From Hydrogenimonas sp. (GTDB taxonomy: Bacteria > Campylobacterota > Campylobacteria > Campylobacterales > Hydrogenimonadaceae), in NCBI GenBank assembly GCA_021647345.1, contig JAKIUX010000088.1:1-5628 (forward strand): a stretch of 5,628 nt of DNA, in the 5' to 3' direction. The position numbers and the translations under genes are program-made. The notes below the pieces were generated by a model that worked only from the letters and a program-made list of their open reading frames with translations, had not been told where the DNA came from and made no database searches. The first letter of the stretch is position 1. The number at the start of each line of letters is the position of its first letter. Shown one piece after another: positions 1 through 5,628 of this stretch.

Positions 1-1
1 A

Positions 2-85
2 GAAGCGGAAGCCTCGATGCTGAGTATATGCTTCTTTGCTGTGAAGGCAACACATCCAGCTGCTGCAAAGGGTAATGATAAATAG
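2..85 (+). CDS. Possible 3' end of a convergent gene (partial, unidentified)
   Basis: A plus-strand frame enters from the left edge and ends at TAG (83-85), giving a 27-residue tail that finishes AAAKGNDK. It would converge on the HIT gene with 14 bases between the two stops. I do not recognise the protein. A second plus frame ending at TAA (73-75) is also open but gives an unlikely tail rich in cysteine. The minus strand is open here too, in the same frame as and after the HIT stop, but it has no ATG, GTG or TTG with a good ribosome site. The convergent reading is therefore preferred, only weakly. Confidence 0.25.
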   Translation, partial: EAEASMLSICFFAVKATHPAAAKGNDK

Positions 86-99
86 ATAACCTTTTGGAT

Positions 100-594
100 C
101 TACTTGAAATATTTTCGGCTCATACTCCTCAGCTTTTCGTAGATCTTGTTGAAATCAACACTGTAGACTCTGGTATAGCCGATTGTAGTAATGAAGTTGT
201 TATCGCGGCTGAATCGCGGAACCAGATGCAGGTGTATATGTTCAGCTATACCCGCTCCGGCTGCCGCTCCCAAATTCATGCCTATATTTACCCCTTCCGC
301 CCCGAAGCCATTTTTTAGCATATCGACTCCCTGTTGTGCATATCGGCTCATTCTGAGCCAAATCTCCGGCGGCAGAGTCTCGAGCGAGTCGGTATGGATA
401 TGGGGGATTATCATAAAGTGGCCCGGTGTATATGGGTATCTGTTCATTATAATGAAACAAAGATCATCTCTGAAGAGCACATGCAGCTTCTCATCATCTT
501 CAGAATGCGAGCTTATGTTGCAGAAGACGCATCCTTTAGGTTTTGACTCTTCGGTTATATATTCGCTTCTCCAGGGAGCGTAAAGGTACTCCAT
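100..594 (-). CDS. HIT-family nucleotide hydrolase/transferase (Ap4A phosphorylase-like)
   Basis: This is a complete 164-residue soluble HIT-domain protein. The family cleaves or transfers nucleotidyl groups, on substrates such as diadenosine polyphosphates, AMP-amidates and nucleotidyl-sulfates, through a covalent nucleotidyl-histidine. The signature HIHLHLV runs from residue 119, with His119, His121 and His123; the middle His121 is the expected nucleophile. Other hallmarks are the start MEYLYAPWR, a CVFC pair (Cys22, Cys25) that could bind zinc, NRYPYTPGH at 51-59 and NIGMN at 103-107. The APWR start and CxxC resemble the actinobacterial Rv2613c type of Ap4A phosphorylase more than short HinT proteins. 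The start is set by AGGAG at 605-601, six bases ahead of ATG. It is the last gene of the run, 52 bases after dctM, and may have its own promoter. The family is certain; the substrate is not known. Confidence 0.93.
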   Translation of the reverse strand: MEYLYAPWRSEYITEESKPKGCVFCNISSHSEDDEKLHVLFRDDLCFIIMNRYPYTPGHFMIIPHIHTDSLETLPPEIWLRMSRYAQQGVDMLKNGFGAEGVNIGMNLGAAAGAGIAEHIHLHLVPRFSRDNNFITTIGYTRVYSVDFNKIYEKLRSMSRKYFK

Positions 595-622
595 TGAAAA
601 CTCCTAATAATTTTATCTCGAC

Positions 623-650
623 TTTATAGCGCAGTGTCACATAGAATCAA
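623..650 (-). promoter_or_regulatory. Possible sigma70-type promoter for the HIT gene
   Basis: On the minus strand, TTGATT (650-645, overlapping the dctM stop codon) is followed after 16 bases by TATAAA (628-623). These match the -35 and -10 consensus boxes at 4 of 6 and 5 of 6 positions. A start point about seven bases further on would leave a short leader containing the AGGAG ribosome site of the HIT gene. This is the only gap in the run long enough for a promoter. It is a match by eye in AT-rich DNA, so chance is a real alternative. Confidence 0.3.
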
Positions 651-1942
651 CCTACCATATATATAAGCTTTGGCCAGAGCATCACTACCGCAAGGGCGAC
701 AATCTGCAGAAAGATAAATGGAATGACCCCTTTGTATATATCTTTCGTCGCAACCTTGTCACCGGCAGCTCCCTTGAGATAGAAGAGAGCGAATCCGAAC
801 GGGGGTGTAAGAAAAGATGCTTGAAGATTCATAGCTATCAAAATCGCGAACCAGATTGGATCAATTCCGAAACTTGCCGCTATTGGAACGAGAATCGGTA
901 CAACTATGAAGGCTATCTCTATGAAATCGACGAAAAAACCGAGTATGAAGATTACCGCCATCGATATAAGCACGAATGCCCACATGCTTCCTATATCTTC
1001 CGTAAAGAAGGCGTGAACGAAATCACCCCCGTCAAAGGCGTTGAATACAAGGCTGAATGCCGTTGCACCTATGAGTATCATGAATATCATTGCACTAAGC
1101 TTCACCGTCTCCAGCGAAGCGTAACGGACAACCTCCCACGAAAAGGTACCTTTGACCAGTGTCAGCGCAACGGCGCCTACTACGCCTATCGCCGCAGACT
1201 CTGTCGGACTCGCGATACCTGCGAAGATAGAGCCTAAAACCGCGACTATAAGAAGAAGAGGAGGTGTCACAGCTTTTGCGGCCTCAATAAAAAGGGGTGA
1301 GTATGGTTTGCCGCAGCTCTCCATCGCAGGAGCCGTTTGCGGTTTCAGCCATGATAGAGAGAGTATGTAGCATATGTATAGTGAAACGAGCAGAAGACCG
1401 GGTATTACCGCCGCTTTGAAAAGATCGCCCACGCTTACGTACATTACGTCTCCAAGGACTATGAGAACTACCGAAGGGGGAATTATCTGCCCCAGTGTTC
1501 CGCTAGCGGCTATCGTTCCGCTGGCAAGCGATGGGGAGTAGCGGTGCTTGAGCATAATGGGCAGTGTTATGAGTCCCATCATCACCACACTGGCGCCTAC
1601 TATTCCTGTACTTGCCGCCAATATGGCCCCTACCAGCACTGTTGAGATGGCAAGTCCGCCGCGTATAGGACCGAAGAGTCTCCCCATAGATTCGAGAAGA
1701 TCTTCGGCCATCTTCGACTTTTCAAGAACAAGTCCCATGAAAATGAAAAGAGGGACAGCCATCAGGGTGAAGTTCTGCATGATTCCATATATTCTAAAAG
1801 GGAGAAGTTCGAATACCTGAAGCCCGACATCCCAAGGAAATAGAAGAGAAAAAAGTATTGCGACTCCACCGAATGCGAAAGCGACAGGCACCCCAAGAAG
1901 AAGAAAAACCAGTGCGGCGAGGAACATCAGCATACCGATCAT
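647..1942 (-). CDS. dctM: TRAP transporter large membrane subunit (DctM, FcbT3/TakM-like)
   Basis: This 431-residue protein, full length for the family, is the ion-coupled transport subunit of a tripartite ATP-independent periplasmic (TRAP) transporter. It is strongly hydrophobic, with about a dozen membrane segments, and carries the family's paired helical-hairpin signatures: STGIVGASVVMMG at 111-123, SGTLGQIIPPS at 147-157, GIASPTESAAIG at 242-253 and NLQASFLTPPFGF at 372-384. The last is typical of the group annotated as mannitol/chloroaromatic (FcbT3), whose studied relatives take up 2-oxoacids or lactate, so an organic monocarboxylate is the reasonable guess. The start was chosen at 1942, where ATG overlaps the dctQ stop as ATGA, with AGGAG at 1953-1949 six bases upstream. 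A longer reading to 2050 would run inside dctQ and adds a poor, non-family N-terminus. No receptor gene follows. Confidence 0.95.
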   Translation of the reverse strand: MIGMLMFLAALVFLLLGVPVAFAFGGVAILFSLLFPWDVGLQVFELLPFRIYGIMQNFTLMAVPLFIFMGLVLEKSKMAEDLLESMGRLFGPIRGGLAISTVLVGAILAASTGIVGASVVMMGLITLPIMLKHRYSPSLASGTIAASGTLGQIIPPSVVLIVLGDVMYVSVGDLFKAAVIPGLLLVSLYICYILSLSWLKPQTAPAMESCGKPYSPLFIEAAKAVTPPLLLIVAVLGSIFAGIASPTESAAIGVVGAVALTLVKGTFSWEVVRYASLETVKLSAMIFMILIGATAFSLVFNAFDGGDFVHAFFTEDIGSMWAFVLISMAVIFILGFFVDFIEIAFIVVPILVPIAASFGIDPIWFAILIAMNLQASFLTPPFGFALFYLKGAAGDKVATKDIYKGVIPFIFLQIVALAVVMLWPKLIYMVG

Positions 1943-2460
1943 CCAAAACTCCTGAGCCTGTAGATCGCTTTTATCGTTTCGCTGATAGCTTGCATGACAA
2001 GGAGTCCGAAAGAGATTATTATGAAAGATTTTATGATATATCTGCAGCAAAGACCTCCTGGATCGGGGCTCGCTTCACTCTGCAGATAGCTCTGAAGGGT
2101 GAAGTCCCAGCTGAACCAGACTATAAGTAGCCCAAGAGGTATGACGAACAGAAGCATCGAAAATATATGAACATATATCTTCATACGAGGAGAGAAGCGG
2201 CTATAGAGTATATCTACACGAACATGCTTGTCATGCTTTAGGGCGTATGAGAGGCCAAGTAGAAAGAGTATGTCAAAAAGGTGCCACTCCAGCTCCTGCA
2301 GAGCGACTGAGCCTTCATGAAAGATGTAGCGCATAGAGGCGTCGTAGACTATAAGAAGTGCCAGAAACACTGCGGCGGCGGCACCTAAAAGGGCAGCCAA
2401 CTTGCTCACTTCGTCTACAAAAAGAGATAGCTTCAAAAGGGGTTCGCTCTTTCTCTCCAT
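1939..2460 (-). CDS. dctQ: TRAP transporter small membrane subunit (DctQ, FcbT2/TakQ-like)
   Basis: This 173-residue protein is the four-helix partner of DctM in the inner membrane, where the two form the transport core. Predicted membrane segments lie near residues 21-39, 60-75, 95-118 and 141-160. Family marks include YDASMRYIF (39-47), SVALQELEWHLF (51-62), the HDKHVRVD loop (76-83) and SPDPGGL (131-137) followed by Arg140 and IIK. These place it with the FcbT2 group, consistent with the FcbT3-type DctM next to it. The start at 2460 is preferred because AAGGA sits six bases upstream and it begins 10 bases after the murF stop. A longer frame from 2499 would overlap murF and adds a polar stretch with no family resemblance. 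One oddity is Cys138-Cys139, where relatives usually have a proline after GGL. Confidence 0.93.
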   Translation of the reverse strand: MERKSEPLLKLSLFVDEVSKLAALLGAAAAVFLALLIVYDASMRYIFHEGSVALQELEWHLFDILFLLGLSYALKHDKHVRVDILYSRFSPRMKIYVHIFSMLLFVIPLGLLIVWFSWDFTLQSYLQSEASPDPGGLCCRYIIKSFIIISFGLLVMQAISETIKAIYRLRSFG

Positions 2461-2470
2461 CTCTCTTCCT

Positions 2471-3901
2471 TCAGATGAAATTCGGTGCGTCGTTAGCAAA
2501 GAGTATTAGATCACCCGGTTGTGTAACCTCTGCCAAATACTCCTGCATTTTCGATTTATCCTCAAGAAGATGAAGTTTATCTTCGTCAACACACTTTTTG
2601 AAAATAGCTCTGTTGATTTTGCCTGTAACAATAACTATATCGAAAATTTCGTTAGCCTTTTTCGCGATCTTTTCGTTCATCTCGACATCGCTTTCGACGA
2701 GTCCCGGAGTAATCAGCACCTTTCTTCCTTCATACTGGCGGATCAGTTTAAAAGAGGAGAGCATACCATCGATATTTCCGTTGAAGCTGTCGTCGATGAT
2801 GATTTTGCCGCCGGCATCTATGCGCTGCAGTCTATGCTCCACCGGTTTCAGCTCTTTCGCGTAGGCGATACCCCTCTCATATGGGACTCCCAAAGCGTTT
2901 GCAACATGCAAAGCGGCTGTTACGTTAACTGCATTGAAGGCGCCAAGCAGCGGAATCTCTACCTGCATCTTTTTCTCCGGCAGAGCGAGTGTGAACTTCA
3001 CCCCCTTCAAAGATGCCTCTATATCTTCTATTTCGTCGCCGAAAATGGTAACTTTATCGTTTGGTTTGACATTTGCCGATTTATGTACCCATGCATGTTT
3101 AAGTCTGCTGCTTGAAATAATCTCCATTTTAGTATCTCTAATTCGCTGAAGAGATTTGAAATATTCGATATGCTGAGGGCCTATGGTTCCGACAACGACG
3201 AAGTGAGGCTTTACAAAGTCGGTTATTTCGGCTATATCTCCGGGCCCCCTAGCACCCATCTCAACTATATAGATGTCAGTCTCGTCAGGCAGTGATTCGT
3301 TTATATCTTTCATCACTCCGCCAAGTGTGTTGACACTTCTTGGAGTGGCGTAGACTCTCATCTCTTTGCCGGCGATCTGCGCGAGGAAATTTTTTATACT
3401 TGTCTTTCCGTAACTTGCGGTTACTCCGACGACTATGAGGTTTGGCATACTCTTCAACCTATTTTCTGCCCTCAATTTGAAGCCGTGCATCAGCACCTTC
3501 TCTATTGCCATCGATCCCAATATCGCAACGACCAGCGGAAGAATGACGCCGAAATTTTCTACGCCGCGGGCGAGCATAAGCAGATCTTGAAATATAGTCA
3601 ATGCTGCCAAAAGGGCGAAGAAGCGCTTGACCCTTCCGGTCAATACAAGCTTTTTGTCGAGCCTTTTGTGCCATAGCCAGAGTGTAGGAAGATAGGCAAA
3701 ATAGAAGTAGATCCAAAAGTAGATACCGGTAAAGTAGTAGGCGAAAAGAGGTATGAGAAAATATATGACGTGCCAATGGTACTTTGTATGGTGGAGGATG
3801 ACTCTCTCGATCTTATAGCTGTACCACTGCATATTTGTAGCGAGGTACCACCCCAAAGATAAAACCAGCAAAATATGCGAAATGAGAATAAACCAGATCA
3901 T
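2471..3901 (-). CDS. murF: Membrane-anchored MurF-type ligase (UDP-MurNAc-tripeptide:D-Ala-D-Ala ligase)
   Basis: This 476-residue protein is expected to add D-alanyl-D-alanine to the UDP-MurNAc tripeptide, the last cytoplasmic ligation of the peptidoglycan precursor. Residues 1-140 are hydrophobic, with about four or five membrane segments (near 1-20, 44-77, 92-110 and 116-135), in place of the usual soluble UDP-binding domain. The Mur ligase core follows: P-loop GVTASYGKTS (159-168), TPRSVNT (187-192 region), EMGARGPGDI (214-223), the GPQHIEYF segment (241-248) and GAFNAVN (320-326). The C-terminal domain starts near PVEHRLQ (353-359) and holds DDSFNGN (370-376). This architecture is known in Campylobacterota MurF. 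The C-terminus ends LFANDAPNFI rather than the KGSR-type tail of E. coli MurF. ATG overlaps the acylphosphatase stop as ATGA, with GGAG seven bases upstream. A specialised Mur-ligase relative cannot be excluded unless a second murF is ruled out. Confidence 0.87.
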   Translation of the reverse strand: MIWFILISHILLVLSLGWYLATNMQWYSYKIERVILHHTKYHWHVIYFLIPLFAYYFTGIYFWIYFYFAYLPTLWLWHKRLDKKLVLTGRVKRFFALLAALTIFQDLLMLARGVENFGVILPLVVAILGSMAIEKVLMHGFKLRAENRLKSMPNLIVVGVTASYGKTSIKNFLAQIAGKEMRVYATPRSVNTLGGVMKDINESLPDETDIYIVEMGARGPGDIAEITDFVKPHFVVVGTIGPQHIEYFKSLQRIRDTKMEIISSSRLKHAWVHKSANVKPNDKVTIFGDEIEDIEASLKGVKFTLALPEKKMQVEIPLLGAFNAVNVTAALHVANALGVPYERGIAYAKELKPVEHRLQRIDAGGKIIIDDSFNGNIDGMLSSFKLIRQYEGRKVLITPGLVESDVEMNEKIAKKANEIFDIVIVTGKINRAIFKKCVDEDKLHLLEDKSKMQEYLAEVTQPGDLILFANDAPNFI

Positions 3902-4170
3902 CTTATTACTCCAAAATCATAAAACGGCTCCTCAAACGATACCTCTTCGCACTCAATTGAGTCAACATGTGACATAGGGGACCCCTTTTTCAAAATCTTT
4001 TTAAACTCATCTAAGAACTTTTCAGGTGTGTCTACAACCGCCACTACGCTTCCGTCCGGCAGATTTCTCACATACCCTCTAAATCCGGCCGCTCGAGCCG
4101 CTTCAGCTACATATTTGCGGTACCAGACTCCCTGTACCCTTCCTTTAACTATACACTTAAACCGTTTCAA
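3898..4170 (-). CDS. acyP: Acylphosphatase, TTG start
   Basis: This is a complete 90-residue acylphosphatase, a small cytosolic alpha/beta protein that hydrolyses carboxyl-phosphate bonds such as acetyl phosphate or 1,3-bisphosphoglycerate. The first signature is GRVQGVWYR (10-18), with catalytic Arg18; the second is GYVRNLPDGSV (32-42), with catalytic Asn36. The usual GVGFR is GVWYR here, with the active-site Arg kept. The start codon is TTG at 4170-4168. It is supported by a strong GGAGG at 4181-4177, six bases upstream, and by the family N-terminus MKRFKCIVKGRV lying right after it. The gene overlaps the hydrolase by 14 bases and the MurF gene by 4, so it is translationally coupled to both. 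The in vivo substrate is not known for most bacterial members, and a role near cell-wall synthesis would be inference from position alone. Confidence 0.93.
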   Translation of the reverse strand: MKRFKCIVKGRVQGVWYRKYVAEAARAAGFRGYVRNLPDGSVVAVVDTPEKFLDEFKKILKKGSPMSHVDSIECEEVSFEEPFYDFGVIR

Positions 4171-4882
4171 GAAACACCTCCACTCTTTTGGCTACTTCAT
4201 CTCTTTGTTTTAGAAAAAAGTAGTGGTCTCCCTCAAAAATCTCCAGTTTCGCTCTTGGCATGATTTCAGCTATTTTTCTGCCCGCTTCAAGAGGGGTTGC
4301 TCTATCTTCCGCTCCCCAGCAGATTAGGGCTGCGGAGTTGCAGGAAGCGAAGGTGCCGCTGAAATCCTCATCTACTACCCTCTTGAAGGTTTCATACATA
4401 TTTTGCGGCATGCCGGCGGCATCGGCAGAGATGAAAAACTTTCTAAGCTCATCTCCTCCGAAAGGTTTGAGAATTTTAAAGAGCGCTATTTTCGCCCTTA
4501 CTTTTAGAGGTTTAGGTATCAAGATACCGGCACTCGAAAGCAGTATGAGTCTCTCAGGCTGCAAAAGTGTAGCGACCTTCCCTCCGAAGGAGTGGCCTAT
4601 GACACCATATGCCCTGCTCTCCAGCATTTCCATAAAGGCGCTCACTATAGCGGCATAGTCGTGGGTTGCAAGAATCGTCGGATTTTCGCTCTTTCCAAAA
4701 CCTGGAAGATCGATATAGATGTGACGATACTCTTGCGCCATACTGCCAAAGGCTTGCTTCATAAGCTCTTTGTTGCTTCCCCATCCATGCAGAAAGAGTA
4801 TCGATTTTTCTAACGATGGGTTTAGAATATCGTAGGAGATCTTGAACTTTTCCCCTCTGTACTCTACAACTTTTAGTGCCAT
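4157..4882 (-). CDS. Alpha/beta hydrolase, substrate unknown
   Basis: This 241-residue cytosolic alpha/beta-hydrolase fold protein has the full catalytic set. The oxyanion-side HGWG is at 32-35 and the nucleophile elbow GHSFG at 96-100, with Ser98. The acid is Asp193 in WGAEDRATP, and the catalytic His220 sits in GDHYFF. The cap region between about 120 and 175 is small and helical. No signal peptide is seen. Members of this fold are esterases, lipases, thioesterases or other hydrolases, and the sequence alone does not say which. Related hydrolase genes sit next to murF in several Campylobacterota, as far as I recall, often with ddl near; no ddl is seen here. It starts one base after the phosphatase stop, with only a weak purine-rich ribosome site, so it is likely read by re-initiation. 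Confidence 0.9.
   Translation of the reverse strand: MALKVVEYRGEKFKISYDILNPSLEKSILFLHGWGSNKELMKQAFGSMAQEYRHIYIDLPGFGKSENPTILATHDYAAIVSAFMEMLESRAYGVIGHSFGGKVATLLQPERLILLSSAGILIPKPLKVRAKIALFKILKPFGGDELRKFFISADAAGMPQNMYETFKRVVDEDFSGTFASCNSAALICWGAEDRATPLEAGRKIAEIMPRAKLEIFEGDHYFFLKQRDEVAKRVEVFLETV
4171..4181 (-). promoter_or_regulatory. Ribosome binding site fixing the TTG start of the acylphosphatase
   Basis: On the minus strand GGAGG (4181-4177) is the strongest Shine-Dalgarno match in the window, six bases before TTG at 4170. It lies inside the 3' end of the hydrolase gene. It is why the rare start codon is accepted rather than a later ATG, which would lose the first catalytic motif. Confidence 0.8.
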
Positions 4883-4883
4883 G

Positions 4884-5567
4884 CTACTCTCTTCTTAAAA
4901 TTACATTGTTTATGAAGTCGGAGAGATAGCTCTCTTTCTCCTCTTTAAAGCGCCTCTTCATCTCATCTCTTGGCAGCTTTTCTGTCCATTCAAATATATC
5001 TGCGTCGGGGTGCTTCTTTTTATGCTTTTTAAACTCTTCAAAATAGAAGTCTATAATTCCCGCGTTGGAGCTTTTTATATGTCCGTACGGCAGAAACTTC
5101 AACTGGTCTATCTCATCAAGAGGCACCCCCTCTTTCCAGTACAGGTAGAATGTGGCGGCAAGGCCGGTTCTGTCGGCTCCAGCTTTACAGTGCATCAGTA
5201 CCGGATACTCAGCTTCTTCAAAAGCTTTAGCCATCAGCTCAAGACGGTACCTATCGGGTAGATCGCGAGAGTAAATCTCTACATCTATCATCTTTACTCC
5301 AATCTCCTCGCAAGCCATTTTTTCAAGCATGTAGACAGGACTGTGAGGTTGAGTGCCCCTTAGATTTATAACTGTCTTTATCCCTTTTTCTTTGACTATC
5401 TTTTTAAGCTGCCAAGGTGTGGGCTGGCTTGAGCGGTAGAGTCTGTCGTTTACTTTGTGCAGATTCAGTCTGAAGATATTTGTGAAGTTGTGTTCCGTTA
5501 TCATCGCAGTGAACCACGCTTTGATCTTCTGCCACAACGTTTCGTATTTGACAGGTTCTTTGCTCAT
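4884..5567 (-). CDS. Dual-specificity/tyrosine phosphatase-like protein
   Basis: This 227-residue protein has the cysteine-phosphatase signature HCKAGADRTG at 126-135, that is Cys127, five residues, then Arg133 followed by Thr134. An upstream KVNDRLYRSSQP segment (38-49) and GIKTVINLRG (62-71) match the bacterial dual-specificity group that includes TpbA-like enzymes. The general acid is probably Asp102 or Asp105 in the SRDLPDR loop. There is no signal peptide or clear membrane span, so unlike TpbA it should be cytosolic. The C-terminal third, from about 180, is very rich in lysine and glutamate and probably helical. Substrates could be phosphotyrosine, phosphoserine, inositol-like or other phosphate esters; nothing in the sequence decides. 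ATG overlaps the previous gene's stop as ATGA with no strong ribosome site of its own, so coupling is likely. Confidence 0.88.
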   Translation of the reverse strand: MSKEPVKYETLWQKIKAWFTAMITEHNFTNIFRLNLHKVNDRLYRSSQPTPWQLKKIVKEKGIKTVINLRGTQPHSPVYMLEKMACEEIGVKMIDVEIYSRDLPDRYRLELMAKAFEEAEYPVLMHCKAGADRTGLAATFYLYWKEGVPLDEIDQLKFLPYGHIKSSNAGIIDFYFEEFKKHKKKHPDADIFEWTEKLPRDEMKRRFKEEKESYLSDFINNVILRRE

Positions 5568-5628
5568 CTGTTGTCCATATGGTAAAGTTTTTTAAAGGTG
5601 TCGCAATTTTTGGAAAGCTCCTCTTTGG
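5564..5628 (-). CDS. 3' end of an upstream gene (partial, unidentified)
   Basis: The last 20 codons of a minus-strand gene enter from the right edge and end at TGA (5566-5564), which overlaps the phosphatase ATG as ATGA. The visible tail ends TFKKLYHMDNR. I do not recognise it. It does not look like the C-terminus of a D-Ala-D-Ala ligase or a TRAP receptor, but 20 residues are too few to exclude either. The overlap with the phosphatase start supports it being real and in the same operon. Confidence 0.6.
   Translation of the reverse strand, partial: KEELSKNCDTFKKLYHMDNR

Noticed and set aside
67..94. Imperfect inverted repeat (AAAGG with CCTTT) as a terminator after the HIT gene
   Set aside because: Only five outer pairs hold, three of them A-T, around an 18-base loop with few further pairs; too weak to call a terminator.
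191..583. 130-codon open frame on the plus strand
   Set aside because: It lies opposite the HIT gene, which has a complete active-site motif and a good ribosome site.
595..646. Terminator or regulatory hairpin between dctM and the HIT gene
   Set aside because: Only a seven-base palindrome (GTGACAC) is visible, with no stable stem and no T-tract; a promoter is the more likely content.
821..1237. 138-codon open frame on the plus strand
   Set aside because: It lies opposite dctM. Its product is a Tyr/Arg/Glu-rich string, as expected from reverse reading of a membrane protein gene.
1943..2050. Longer reading of dctM, starting at 2050 and adding 36 residues
   Set aside because: The extra stretch lies wholly inside dctQ and is polar and unlike the family. 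The start at 1942 has AGGAG at the right distance and forms an ATGA overlap with the dctQ stop.
2461..2499. Longer reading of dctQ, starting at 2499
   Set aside because: It would overlap the murF 3' end by 29 bases and adds 13 polar residues; the start at 2460 has its own ribosome site.
2519..3115. 198-codon open frame on the plus strand
   Set aside because: It lies opposite murF, whose P-loop and Mur ligase motifs are clear; the antisense product resembles no family I know and has scattered cysteines and aromatics typical of a shadow frame.

Overview
The window is one unbroken minus-strand gene run, read from right to left. It holds seven complete genes, the tail of an eighth at the right edge, and about 100 bases at the left edge that I could not resolve. 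The best guess for the organism is a member of the Campylobacterota (Epsilonproteobacteria), possibly a free-living, vent-type sulfur or hydrogen oxidiser. This rests on the MurF-like ligase, whose N-terminal UDP-binding domain is replaced by a membrane domain as in that phylum, on the nearby alpha/beta hydrolase and HIT genes, and on moderate base composition with frequent AGA and ATA codons. It is an inference; there is no rRNA gene here to confirm it.

In transcription order the layout is: the 3' end of an unrecognised gene (5628-5564); a cytosolic dual-specificity/tyrosine phosphatase-like protein (5567-4884); an alpha/beta hydrolase (4882-4157); an acylphosphatase starting at TTG (4170-3898); a membrane-anchored MurF-type ligase (3901-2471); the small and large membrane subunits of a TRAP transporter, DctQ (2460-1939) and DctM (1942-647); and a HIT-domain nucleotide hydrolase/transferase (594-100). 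Five of the junctions are 4- or 14-base overlaps, or gaps of 1 or 10 bases, which implies one transcript with translational coupling. The only real gap is 52 bases, before the HIT gene, and it holds a plausible sigma70-type promoter.

MurF is the core cell-wall enzyme, joining D-Ala-D-Ala to the UDP-MurNAc peptide. The phosphatase, hydrolase, acylphosphatase and HIT protein are small soluble hydrolases whose substrates cannot be read from the sequence. The TRAP pair belongs to the FcbT2/FcbT3 (TakQM-like) subgroup, but the periplasmic receptor it needs is not in the window. No mobile elements, tRNA or rRNA genes, CRISPR arrays or clear intrinsic terminators were seen. Nothing here clearly amounts to a new biological system. 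The most unusual points are the receptor-less TRAP pair coupled to murF and the three hydrolases coupled ahead of murF.
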